Shown one piece after another: positions 7,857-17,344 of a stretch of DNA of 28,625 nt. Within the stretch, counting starts at the first letter, position 1. Each line of letters begins with the position of its first letter. The translations under genes were made by a program, and so were the position numbers. Source of the DNA: Hofstenia miamia (lineage: Eukaryota > Xenacoelomorpha > Acoela); assembly GCA_004352715.1 (NCBI GenBank), contig SCFE01000040.1, forward strand, positions 489,190 through 517,814, read 5' to 3'. The notes under the pieces are model-generated. The model had not been told where the DNA came from and made no database searches. It saw only the letters and a program-made list of their open reading frames with translations.

Positions 7857-8276
7857 GATAGAATTCTATATCTGTAATTCTATTTCTACTAAAATGATAT
7901 CGTTAATTTTATTCCATTTATATTTGTAAATATTTACTCATTTTAATATTTTGCAATTTAGTTTGTTATTTTGACCTAAGAAAGAGCGTTGATCATTATA
8001 TTGTAACAGACCATATGATATTTTATTAGTATATTTATGTCATATATATATATATATATGTATTAATTTGTAATGGAAAGGGTGTTTTCGCCCGCAATAA
8101 TTATAATAATAATAATGATAAGAGTAAAAGTAAATTTATTGCTAATATGTATATAAAGTCTGCCAACTAACACATGACAAAATTACTTAAAAACTATTTA
8201 CATTTTAAAAATAATTCGACCATGCATTGATTTTATTATATATGCCCAATAATTTTTGTTTATTCAATGAAATTTG
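7857..8276. other. 3' flank of the Eph-like gene and LINE tail
   Basis: AT-rich 3' flank of the kinase gene. No canonical AATAAA was seen close to the stop. (AT)9 lies at 8042-8059. Near 8100-8120 the ATAATAATAATAATG run, read on the minus strand, is an ATT-type tail that probably ends the LINE remnant at 8277-8745. Confidence 0.4.
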
Positions 8277-8745
8277 TTAGATTTTTTTCTTGAAGTGTTT
8301 AATATTTTTCTCGCATTTTATATCGAAACTGAAATCATTCCTTAAGATTGAACATTTAAAAGAAAATAAATCTTGACGATTATTGATGCTAAAAAGTGTT
8401 TTATTGCTTTTATTGATTGTGATATAATTATTGAGAAAACTTAACGAACTTAATTCATGAATAAATTTATGAATCATACATAGAGATTGATATTGAATAA
8501 AGTAACTCGGTGCCAAGATATTATATGATGATCTTAAATGAAGATTCTTAATTGCGTAAAAGACTCATGCTTTTCAATATAATTCAACATTCTAAAAGAC
8601 CAGTTAAAATTTTTTGATAGTGATGAACGTTTTTGGGATGTCATGTTTTGAAAGAGGAATGCACAGTAATTGAATTGACTCTGCACAAATGAATTAAATA
8701 GTTCTACATGAAACGCGTTCCTATATGAAGCAAATTGTACAAACA
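8277..8745 (-). pseudogene. LINE C-terminal remnant (Jockey/CR1-like)
   Basis: The minus-strand reading gives ASYRNAFHVELFNSFVQSQF then NYC, which resembles the conserved LYNSFVLSQFNYC stretch after the RT thumb in Jockey/CR1-type LINEs. It continues with a diverged region containing NYIEKHESFTQLRIF and, in a second frame from about 8516, SLCMIHKFIHELSS down to KHFKKKI. The RT catalytic part is absent. The element is truncated at its 5' side near 8745 and ends towards an ATT-rich tail at about 8100. It is tail-to-tail with the kinase gene. Confidence 0.5.
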
Positions 8746-8750
8746 TTTGA

Positions 8751-9392
8751 GGCCATACACAATTACAAGAACTAAAAGACGAAATAGAAAAAAGATCACT
8801 GAAAACAATCATATTATTCTCAGGAGTAAACGATATTGTATGGATGGATATATGGAACAAAGAGTACAGATATTACGGTGTATCATAAAGGGTAGAAATT
8901 ATAACAATGATTCGAATGAACAAAAACGAACCGGACGAGATCACAGAAGAAGATATACTAAACAACATCAGTTTTTTCTACATCTTTGTAGAAAACACGA
9001 AAAGCCTTCTAAATGTATTCAAATTTTTCTATCCCAATACTCGTCTCAAACAAGAACTCGCTCATACCAGTAGGGCAGACGCTCTAATGACACTGATGAT
9101 CGGCATCAAAGGTCTGAAGCTATACAAGAAATTCTATCCGCTCTTCAAAGAAAAACTTAATGAACTTAGACAATTAACGACAATCACAGAATAAATCCAA
9201 ACAACGAAGATCATCAGATACGCTGAAACAACAACAACCGAAAAAGAAACAGTGCAAAACTTACCAAACAACCAGAATTCGCAGAGTTAACGTGGGAGCA
9301 AACCCAAGCAGAGACACTGATCAAAAGAGCGGACACACTAGTCCACGGAGAGCGAGCAATCTTAAAATCGACGCAAGCTGAGGGAGGCGTGT
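8751..9392 (+). pseudogene. Broken unidentified coding region
   Basis: Noticeably less AT-rich than its surroundings. From 8751 the frame reads QLQELKDEIEKRSLKTIILF and then SGVNDIVWMDIWNKEYRYYG to a stop at 8886. In the same frame 8889-9194 encodes about 100 residues, with NNISFFYIFVENTKSLLNVF, SRADALMTLMIGIKG and KFYPLFKEKLNEL. After the stop at 9192 the same frame stays open for about 30 more codons. A second frame then carries QPEFAELTWEQTQAETLIKR up to a stop overlapping the start of the dispersed repeat at 9389. Two stops plus a frameshift in otherwise protein-like sequence suggest a decayed ORF, perhaps of a transposon whose 3' end is the dispersed repeat. I do not recognise the family. 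Confidence 0.4.
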
Positions 9393-9695
9393 AGCATAAT
9401 CCACTCAAAACAGCAAAAAACTACAAAGGAGGGAACAAGATCGAATTATAGATTTACTTGATTTAATTAATTTTGTGTTTTAATGAATTAGCATGAAACC
9501 AAGCCATGTAATTTTAATTCGAAATTAATTTGTAAAAATAATTACTTGTCACTTTAACTTTTGACAAATCACATGTGGACGATAAAGCTCCACGTCGATT
9601 TTGCTATCGCCATCTTAACGGCAACTGGCAACAAAAAACGGTGACAGGTACTTGTTTGATGATAAATATCTTTATAAAAAATTACTATAAATATG
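9389..9695 (+). repeat. Dispersed repeat, copy B (5' part)
   Basis: Same-orientation counterpart of 5073-5387, starting GTGTAGCATAATCCA and ending CTATAAATATG. The best-conserved block is ACATGTGGACGATAAAGCTC. The copy is interrupted after 9695 and resumes at 10451. Confidence 0.7.
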
Positions 9696-9712
9696 AAGAA
9701 CAAGGAGAGAAA

Positions 9713-10452
9713 TGTTGATGGAGAATAAACTCCTTATTACCTACTTGTTTTATTCGGTTTGATTATTAATTCAAATGCGCAACTAGGCGATTCATGCTTG
9801 TAACGATCAAAAGGCTGTTGTGAGGGATAAAAATGGGTTTTGCCTAGATCGACACAACGCATCTAAGTTATGAATAGGTATAAGGGCTTTTACTTGCCCT
9901 AGGTGTGTTAACCGTTATTTATTTTAATTTAGATCCAAATTGTTAATTACACTAGACCTATAATGACCGAAAATGGCCTTCTATACATTGAATTTATTTT
10001 ATCTATGATTTTACCGTAGGTTAGGAAGCTGCTATTAGTTGTATATAGTTTTAACTCCTTTTTAAATTTACGCAGCTAGTGTCAGTAGTTAGTAGTTGAA
10101 TTCATTACTATTGTATGTAGGGTAGGAAACTGCTGCGTTAATTATTTACTAGATTTTTGTATCAGCAGTTAGTGCCAATGAACGGGTTGCATTACTATAC
10201 TGTTAAAGTTACACGTAATTGAGAATGAGTTATTAAGTCGAATAGTGTCTGCACTATCTTTATTATCACATAGTTAGGGTACACATAATAAAATTAGATC
10301 AAATGAGAATAAGCTGAGTCGATCAATGGATGGAACATTACTCTGTTGCAGATGGGCGGATGGCTTCTTGGTGATCAGATACCGCTTCGGGGAGCGAGCC
10401 CATTGTTAACTGGAGTCTCTCTCACTCAGTCACCTAAATTATGGCTGTTACA
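9713..10452. mobile_element. Solo-LTR-like insertion inside dispersed repeat copy B
   Basis: Comparison with copy A shows about 750 bp of extra DNA between ATAAATATG (9695) and CATGTTACTC (10451). Within it, 9713-10452 begins TGTTGATGGA and ends GGCTGTTACA, the TG...CA ends of an LTR. Read on the minus strand it starts TGTAACAGCC, has ATAATAAAG (a possible polyadenylation signal) about one quarter in, and ends CATCAACA. It has no ORF. No clear target duplication was found, and 17 bases between 9696 and 9712 are unexplained, so both boundaries and the LTR interpretation are provisional. Confidence 0.4.
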
Positions 10453-10515
10453 TGTTACTCTAATATCGTGTGGATGCTAAATATAGTTTAGTATGGATAA
10501 TCAGAAAACATGTAC
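10451..10515 (+). repeat. Dispersed repeat, copy B (3' part)
   Basis: Resumes the match to copy A (5391-5460): CATGTTACTC, then GATGCTAAATATAGTTTAG against GAAGCTAAATACAGTTTAG, and GTACGAG against GTACATGAG. Confidence 0.6.
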
Positions 10516-10633
10516 GAGACAACGAAAGTTAAAAAAGATAGACATTACCCGCTTGTAAGAAACTGTAGTAGAGCATCTCTAAATAGTTCTGAGTTAATAC
10601 ACATCTTGGGCCTGGGTGATGATTCTGCAATAG

Positions 10634-11098
10634 CAGGGTGTGAGAAGTTGGCACAGAATGAGTATAAGTTCAGGCATGACAAGGTGGGAAGAATGGTACA
10701 NAGAAGACAAGTGGTATGAATGAGCACAAGCCACAGGGTATCATAGAAAATGAGAAGATTATGATACTGTGGGACTTCAACATACAGACGAGCAAAGTGA
10801 TAGAATCATGGAGGCCAGACATAGTAGTGGTAGACAAAGGGAAAAGATTAGGAACAATGATAGACATAGCAGTACCAAAGGACAGAAATGTAGAGAGCAA
10901 GGAGTAAGAGAAGATAGACAAGTACAGATAGTTGGCAGAGGAAATAGAAAGGCTGTGGAAGTTAAAGATGGTTGAAGTAGTCCCGGTAGTAGTAGGCGCA
11001 CNAGTACAGAGAGTTGGCAGAGGAAATAGAAAGGCTGTGGAAGTTAAAGATGGTTGAAGTAGTCCCGGTAGTAGTAGGCGCACTAGGAGCAGTGAGTA
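10634..11098 (+). pseudogene. R2/R4-like LINE copy 2: zinc-knuckle and endonuclease domain
   Basis: The plus-strand frame reads GCEKLAQNEYKFRHDKVGRM, part of the CCHC-type motif that precedes the endonuclease in this LINE group. A single N at 10701 replaces some missing sequence. Then come EHKPQGIIENEKIMILWDF, SWRPDIVVVDKGKRLG and TMIDIAVPKDRN. The RPD...IDIAV pair has the spacing of the PD-(D/E)XK core of R2-type restriction-like endonucleases. Downstream, the block at 10921-11001 is repeated almost exactly at 11003-11083, separated by one N. The copy ends VVVGALGAVS at a third single N (11100). Confidence 0.7.
10921..11083 (+). repeat. 81-bp tandem duplication split by a single N
   Basis: 10921-11001 and 11003-11083 differ at one visible base (AGTACAGAT against AGTACAGAG). 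Both code the AEEIERLWKLK-type helix of the LINE. The single N between them and the absence of such a duplication in copy 1 suggest contig ends that overlapped but were not merged. Confidence 0.85.
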
Positions 11099-11100
11099 AN

Positions 11101-11525
11101 GAAAAGGCCCTCAGTCCCCGGCAAGCCTTAAATGGTCAGAGGGTGCGAAGAATATCTGGTCAGGCGGACTCCACAATCGGGAGTGTGGACTCGAGAAGTG
11201 GTAGTATAGGATCCACACAGACCAATTGACGACGGCATAAATGGACAGATGAGCAAAACAGAACAGCACTGTAGTGTTGCAGAAGAAGCAGGCCAGATGA
11301 GAGGGGTTACAGGAATAGGGGAAAAAAGAGAGTTGAACAGGCTAAGGAAAGGGAAGATGAAGTGATAGACGTTGTGACAGAAGTGGCGGAAGCAGCAGAA
11401 CCAGTAGACACAGAAACTGCAGCAGCAAAAAAGGAAAAGATGAAGGAACAAATAGGTGAGAAAACTAGGTTGCCAGTTCCAAGAGACAACAAAGGTCAAT
11501 AAATTGTTGGAGAGAATAGATTCTA
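11101..11525 (+). repeat. LINE 5'-region block, duplicate 1 (probably misplaced)
   Basis: 425 bp starting GAAAAGGCCCTCAGTCCCC. As far as I can compare, it is identical to 11756-12180. It carries the start of the LINE: a leader, an ATG at about 11249 (MSKTEQHCSVAEEAGQM) and, in a shifted frame, EREDEVIDVVTEVAEAAEPV to RLPVPRDNKGQ-stop. Here it sits between two single Ns (11100 and 11526) in the middle of the endonuclease tail, interrupting VGALGAVS...ARVLRKAL. Biologically this would be a 5' block inserted in a 3' domain; an assembly error is more likely. Confidence 0.75.
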
Positions 11526-11526
11526 N

Positions 11527-11636
11527 CAGCTAGAGTGCTGAGGAAAGCTCTCAGACTCCCTGGGAACTGGTGAGTTCCCCGAGCTGAGAGAAATACCAGC
11601 ATGAAGCTGTGCGAAGTAAGAAATAATAATAATAAT
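11527..11636 (+). mobile_element. R2/R4-like LINE copy 2: C-terminus, 3' UTR and (AAT)n tail
   Basis: It encodes ARVLRKALRLPGNW and a stop at 11571-11573. This C terminus matches copy 1 (LPANW) with one difference. The 3' UTR (GAGTTCCCCGAGCTGAGAG through CCAGCATGAAGCTGTG, then GAAGTAAG) also matches copy 1. It ends in (AAT)5 at 11622-11636. The shared ending defines the true 3' end of this LINE family. Confidence 0.85.
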
Positions 11637-11654
11637 ATTTATTAATAGTAGCAA

Positions 11655-11730
11655 TGGGCCCCAGTGGCCAAGGGGTAGAACGTGAAACTGGGACCGCGAA
11701 GTCCCGAGTTCGAGCCCTGTCCCGACCCTT
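11655..11730 (+). ncRNA. tRNA-like Pol III promoter unit (SINE head or tRNA pseudogene)
   Basis: It contains a good A box (TGGCCAAGGGG, within 11664-11676) and a good B box (GAGTTCGAGCC, within 11705-11716), about 40 bp apart. A GGGAC-CGCGAA-GTCCC hairpin lies between them in the anticodon-arm position. The T stem and acceptor stem pair poorly and the anticodon loop is one base short, so this is not a functional tRNA. It sits just after the (AAT)n tail of LINE copy 2 and 26 bp before a LINE 5' block (11756). It is either a tRNA-derived SINE head or a Pol III-type leader attached to the LINE. Confidence 0.55.
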
Positions 11731-11755
11731 TCCTAATATGAAATTGACAACGAAA

Positions 11756-12490
11756 GAAAAGGCCCTCAGTCCCCGGCAAGCCTTAAATGGTCAGAGGGTG
11801 CGAAGAATATCTGGTCAGGCGGACTCCACAATCGGGAGTGTGGACTCGAGAAGTGGTAGTATAGGATCCACACAGACCAATTGACGACGGCATAAATGGA
11901 CAGATGAGCAAAACAGAACAGCACTGTAGTGTTGCAGAAGAAGCAGGCCAGATGAGAGGGGTTACAGGAATAGGGGAAAAAAGAGAGTTGAACAGGCTAA
12001 GGAAAGGGAAGATGAAGTGATAGACGTTGTGACAGAAGTGGCGGAAGCAGCAGAACCAGTAGACACAGAAACTGCAGCAGCAAAAAAGGAAAAGATGAAG
12101 GAACAAATAGGTGAGAAAACTAGGTTGCCAGTTCCAAGAGACAACAAAGGTCAATAAATTGTTGGAGAGAATAGATTCTAGGAGTGTATGAAGGTGCATG
12201 TGAGGTGCTGAAGAATGTAGGCATGGACATGAAAAAGAAAAGACGACAAGAAGATAAGAGAGACAGAAAGCCAGCATGGGAGAGAAGAATTGAGAATAAA
12301 GTGGCAACAAATAGGAAAGATCAGGACAAGGGTAGGTAAGTGCAAGACTATAGAAACTGCAAGAGAAGAGCTTAAGCAGAGATTCGTTGCAGAAACTGAA
12401 AACTGAGGAAATATAGGGCAAGGGCAAAGCAGGCAAGAGATAATATGAAGTTTGAGAATCAAGAAGGAAGATTCTACAAAGAACATAACG
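11756..12490 (+). mobile_element. R2/R4-like LINE copy 3: 5' region, truncated at its 3' side
   Basis: It begins with the 425-bp block shared with 11101-11525. After 12180 it runs on without a joint into EVLKNVGMDMKKKRRQEDKR and KPAWERRIENKVA, the same N-terminal region seen on the minus strand at 3542-3926. The match ends at GAAGATTCTACAAAGAA (about 12485), before the reverse transcriptase. Frame changes (for example the stop after NKGQ near 12157 and deletions near 12307) make it non-coding. LINEs normally lose their 5' ends, so a copy that keeps the 5' end and lacks the 3' part points to later deletion or recombination, or to mis-assembly. Confidence 0.75.
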
Positions 12491-13055
12491 AGTTATGTGA
12501 CCTTCAAAAGAATTAATCTTTATTCTACAATTTTATTCGAACTCGTCCTCATTTGGCCGATGAAAAGGAGATTCGCAGACAAGAATCACAAATGCAGGTA
12601 TTACATTTGCGTTTTCCTTAAAATCAAATTTGAATTAATATTGATGCAAGATCTAAATAGGATTCACTTTTAGCGAAGATTCAGTAAAAAATTCTTGACA
12701 TGGAAGAACCAAGTGATCCTATAAAGGAATTTTATGAACCGAATTTCCTACCCGGTGAAAGCATATTTCATTTGTACGTGATTAAAAAGGAAAGGCTAAT
12801 TTCGTAACTAAACAAACAAAATCTGGTCAAGAATGGCTAATTAGATTCTCAGTTATTACATACATTGCCTGATTTTATTAAACCCACGTTACATTTGTGC
12901 AATAATAATAAATAATAATAATAAATATATTTTTTAGTCACCAATGGTTTTGCTTGGCGCTGAGTGTTTAATAGTTTTGTACTTTATTAATGTTGAAAAA
13001 GTTAAATTTGAGATATAGTGAAATTTCCATTGGTTTACATTCTAAAAATTTAATG
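12491..13055. other. AT-rich spacer, nothing recognised
   Basis: About 565 bp with no convincing gene. An AAT-rich tract lies at about 12901-12926. Confidence 0.5.
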
Positions 13056-13063
13056 CTTAGCAA

Positions 13064-13740
13064 CAGGGATCGTTAGATTTTAATCGCGATTAATCGTATG
13101 AAAAAAAATTTGTCGATAGATTAATCGTAATCGCTTCTGCCAGGAGATTAATAATCGCGATTAATCGTCGATTAATCTACTTCTGATTAAAAATATTCAA
13201 AATACAATGTATCAATTGAAAGATATTTAAAATAGAAAATATCAACTATTATTGTTATTTGAGATTATTTCCTGAAGTCATTTTACTCCACATGGGTTTG
13301 TAAAGAAATATTTGGATCTCTAAGTTGAGTGGTAATAAACGATTTTGTTTAATCAGATAGAGCATAACCAGCTTTGCTGAACAGTCTCTCAACCTGATTA
13401 GAAGTTGGCGTGATAAAATCGAGAATCCCTATATATAGAATTAGGCGACATCCGATGCTTCCTAAGTATGTTAGATGCCTAATCATCACGCTCTTCTTCT
13501 ATATCCAGTGTTAAGGTTTTTTTTCTAAAACATATGACACAAGAATAGTGATCATAGATAAGATCAAACCGAAAATGAAAACACGTAACTGAATGCATAA
13601 GCATCAACTTAATTAGAATAATCTAGATTAATCGAGCATGCTGTTTACGAATAATCTAATCTACTTGACTAGCACGATAGATTATTCCATCCGATTAATC
13701 TCGATTAATCGCGTTGACGATTAATCATGTTGGATCCATG
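13064..13740. mobile_element. Non-autonomous hAT transposon with 8-bp target duplication
   Basis: 677 bp flanked by perfect copies of CTTAGCAA (13056-13063 and 13741-13748). The ends are CAGGGATC and GATCCATG, imperfect inverted repeats of the CA(N)G type. Subterminal regions are packed with ATTAATCG and CGATTAAT words on both sides (about 13078-13180 and 13620-13732), as is usual for hAT transposase-binding ends. Eight-base duplications with CAG-type ends are diagnostic of the hAT superfamily. The interior keeps only a C-terminal transposase scrap (13286-13429), so the element depends on transposase from elsewhere. Confidence 0.9.
13286..13429 (-). pseudogene. hAT transposase C-terminal remnant
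   Basis: The minus-strand frame reads ILDFITPTSNQVERLFSKAG and then YALSD, a stop, and TKSFITTQLRDPNISLQTHV. SNQVERLFSKAG corresponds to the conserved S..SER.FS.AG segment of the hAT dimerisation domain, which ends hAT transposases. One internal stop and the absence of the RNase-H-like core mark it as a relic. It identifies the element that carries it. Confidence 0.8.
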
Positions 13741-13748
13741 CTTAGCAA

Positions 13749-15904
13749 TATATAGGGAATATTTTGTGGCCGTGTCCGCCCGCCCCAAAATTCGTCTTTC
13801 CATTAAATATAGACGAGTGATCTTGATGGAAAGACTAATTTCTACCAAAATCATAAGAAACCGATTGGACTTTCAAAAACGATTTTAGACCAATATTGGC
13901 AAGGTATCTTATATTTGTAATCAAATGTAGATACATCTAAAAGAAAAATTAACACTTGAAAATTTTTATATCCCTATAATCCCTATCTTTAAAAAGCAGA
14001 AATATCAGTACAATATTGGGGCAGCACCTGTCCTGAAAATTATTAAATGAAATAAAAGAATTGAAAATTTACAAAACTGTACATGGTAGCAATTTTTGTA
14101 AATAGATAATTCTATTGTTCAGGTTTGTTACAATCTTGAACTATCTAAATTTTAGAGTGGTTCCGCTGGTTTCATTCTTACAAGAAATATATAGTTATAT
14201 GTTTATGATTTTTTCACAGATTAATACGGAATAGTGTTGTTCAAAAAGCATGTTAATGAAATATAATTATTACAATTGTATATACACTTAAAAATATTAA
14301 TTCAATGCATCCTACCAATTGTATGGGAATTTGTAAATTTACTTTTGGAAATTGCAATGATCATTACAAAATCAGCTGCTAATTTTCGTGACTGTTTTAC
14401 ATGTTTCTTATTCTTGAAAATGTGGGTATGAATTACGAACTGGACAAAAATCAAGTCAACGTTCTTTTTTTTATGTCGATTGCAAAAAATGATGCTAACA
14501 TAACATGCTGTTTTCGGCCACTTAGTGGTGCCAATTTTTATTTTGATTACTATCAATTTGCTTCATGCTTGGTCTTACTGAGTGTTTTTGGGTTATGTGA
14601 AAAATTAATGATAATGCCAGATACAAATTAATATTAACACGCCACACTGCTGAGCTAGTGGAAATTGAATATGAACAAATTTACATGGCTTTGCTTAAGC
14701 GAAACGCACGCAATTCTTATGAACTGAAAATTCGTTTTTAAATAGATGATTATACACTTGCATCAAAGAACTAACTACAAGAATTTCTAGTCTCCTGGTA
14801 ATGAATTTGCGGAACTTGTAAATCGAGGACGTTTGCAGAATCCTTGACATGTATTCTATAAATGGTATTAAATGTACTACAAGACTACGAAAGTGATTTC
14901 AACATAATCATGATTATGATTTTTGTAGATTTTCATCAAAAGCTAGCAGCATGTACTTTTGTTGTGCAAATACTCTTTTATCATAAAAAATAGGCTACTA
15001 AGAACTACAGCTAATTCTACTTTAAAGGTTTTTGCAAAACAAATTATTTTCAGAATTAAATACATAAAGTTACATAGGTTTATTGTGTTTCTTTTCTTCC
15101 TTATTTATTTAAGTATACACACATCTTAAATGAATGAAGCCTCAATAAATAAATAGTCGTCACTCCTGTTGTATTAAGCACTCCTTGATTGCAAAATTGC
15201 GCCAAATTTAGAGCAGCGGGCAATTATACGAAATTTTCCGCGTTTTAAAAATTAGGTTCTTACTCAAAATGCTTTATTCTCATCTCAATCACATCATTTT
15301 TTAATAGGTCTAATATTTTGGGTTCACTAAGTTTAATTTCAAAGAGTATGCTAAAATTTAATGTTCAGAAAAGTATTTGCAATTTTCTATATTTAATGAA
15401 AAATAAAACTCTAGAGTAAAGTAGGTTGGGTTGAAAGTGTGGAAAGTCTGTAGAATACACGTGCCTTATTTTCCAGAAAATCTTTTGATGTAAAGTTTTT
15501 TGTTTTTCAGATTGTTTTCAGAGTGCGCTTAATTATATGATAAAACAGAAACCAAAACTCTTTTCATGTTGTTTTAGCAAATTGAAAACTTTAAAAATGT
15601 TGTAAGTGGATTCAAAGATATTTTCTGTTTAATCTCTTTATTAAAAACATTAACAAATTATTTACTACGCCATATCAGGGTGAGTTTCAATTTCCTGATT
15701 TATATTGCTTCAATATTAGACCATGCCTTGATTCATTACCATTTTCAACATTCCATTTACAGCCTAAGAATGACAAGAGTAATTGTGAATTACAATGGAC
15801 TTAGCTTCATGATCAAGTAGTGTAATCTTTACACCAATCGATCATGCCAATTACAGAAGTTGCAGAAAGGGTGATCGGGATATCATTTTTGTCAAATATT
15901 CTAA
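13749..15904. other. AT-rich intergenic DNA, no gene recognised
   Basis: About 2.1 kb with only short open frames (for example 14302-14556 minus and 14401-14631 plus, which overlap each other). They lack recognisable motifs and have background composition. No RNA gene or long repeat was seen. Confidence 0.5.
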
Positions 15905-17220
15905 TAGAGATTTTTGGAGCCTAAATATTTCACACTCTTTGTTATTGGTATTGAATTTTCATTAACTTGGATATTTTCATTAATTGAGTTCTTTAGATTG
16001 ATGTTTTTTATGCCATGATGTACAAAAATTAATTTATAGGATTTTCTGGTGTTAAACTTTAAGTTCTACTAATTCTGTTATTGTATTTTTTATAATTCAG
16101 GAAATCTTTTTCAGCTGTTGATGATATTTGCTTACCCAAAACTCTTGTATCGTTAGAATATTTCATTATATCAACATTTGTATAACTAACAATATTTGAA
16201 TTGATTTTATCAGTGCATACTGTAAAGAGTGGGCTACTAAGTGGTCCTCCTTGTGGAACTCCGACCAGTATGTCCTTTTGCTTAGTTCTATGTTTTCCAA
16301 ACTTGACGTATTGCTTGAAATTTATAGATATTGTATGCATTTGATGTATTAATTTGTTTTGAAGTACAGTTTCTTTGTTGCTAAGAGTTTTGGCTATTGA
16401 ATCTATTGTTGATAATAAAACGTCAGTCGCATTTCTCTTCGTTATATATGCAAATTGAAGTGGATCCATAATAATTTTCATTTCATCTTGGAACTTTTCT
16501 AATACAATTGAATCTAAAATTCTTCCAATTATTGGCTTGGCTGCTTTTGCATCATTTACTTCAGTGATTCCAGGTCATTTTGATAATGGTGATATTAAAG
16601 CATGCTTCCAACTATCAGGATAGTCATAACATTCAAATGAATAATTACATATTTCTGAATAAGGTGTTGACAATTCCTAATAGATGTTTTGAACTTCCAA
16701 TTTGGAATGTGCGAATTCCCAAATGCTGAAGAAACTTTGATCTTTTGAAATTCCTTCCAAACATCAACTTCACTAATATTCCAAGTGGTTCTTTTATAAT
16801 TAAGTCATTATCGTCTAAATGCTGATCTTCTTTGTATCTTGTAAAATATACATTCAAGTGATTTGCTTCATTCTTTCGAAGCTTTAATTTTCTTTTTATT
16901 TAGATTGAAATTCGTTTATAGATAAATTTGAAAATTTGTCTTTCCGTATTTTCTTAACTAAATGTGTAATTTCTTTTTGTAATTGGTTGCTTAAATATTT
17001 CTCATTGTTTTTAGTAGCTCTTAGTTGATTTCTAACAAGTTTTGTAAGCTTCTCATCTTTAATTTTAGTATATGACGTAGTTTTATAATTAGAATGATTT
17101 CTGCATTTGTCCATAGTGAATAAAATATATTCTTCAATAACTTGTGCTTGGTTTGTGACATTGTAATATTTAAAAGTTCTTTCCAATTTGCTGTTTGTAA
17201 ATCATTTCTTAGTCTTTCAA
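15905..17220 (-). pseudogene. LINE reverse-transcriptase remnant (Jockey/CR1-like)
   Basis: Read from 17220 down. A basic N-terminal stretch (SYTKIKDEKLTKLVRNQLRA, 16896-17186) comes first, then FTRYKEDQHLDDNDLIIK (16645-16857). PDSWKHALISPLSK and ILDSIVLEKFQDEMKI follow near 16500-16630. Next are MDPLQFAYITKRNATDVLLS and VGVPQGGPLSSPLF. The catalytic box is YSND instead of YADD (16059-16481). NENSIPITKSVKYLGS ends near 15910. The order is that of a non-LTR retrotransposon RT from fingers to thumb. Several frameshifts, missing pieces around motif A and the damaged catalytic box show it is inactive. It differs from the R2/R4-like family at 2.1-3.9 kb. Confidence 0.75.
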
Positions 17221-17265
17221 TATCATAATCATTACAATCATTTCTAATTATACTGTTTTGACAAT

Positions 17266-17267
<2 letters not shown>

Positions 17268-17342
<75 letters not shown>

Positions 17343-17344
17343 TA
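17268..17344. repeat. (TA)n microsatellite
   Basis: About 77 bp of TA dinucleotides with two small AATA interruptions. It borders the 5' side of the LINE remnant. Long TA tracts can extrude cruciforms and are often mis-sized in assemblies. Confidence 0.95.

Noticed and set aside
8534-8860. Whole minus-strand ORF up to 8860 as LINE protein
   Set aside because: Only the part below about 8745 has LINE-like residues. Upstream it is antisense to a better plus-strand reading (QELKDEIEKRSLKTIILF).
11655-11730. Functional tRNA gene
   Set aside because: A and B boxes are good, but the acceptor and T stems do not pair and the anticodon loop is 6 bases. Called a tRNA-like promoter unit instead.
11128-12436. 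Minus-strand hydrophobic, Cys/Ser/Phe-rich ORFs (11128-11499, 11783-12436)
   Set aside because: They are antisense shadows of the purine-rich LINE 5' region on the plus strand, which carries the conserved protein sequence.
14302-14631. Overlapping ORFs on both strands
   Set aside because: Background composition, mutual overlap, no splice or poly(A) context and no motif.
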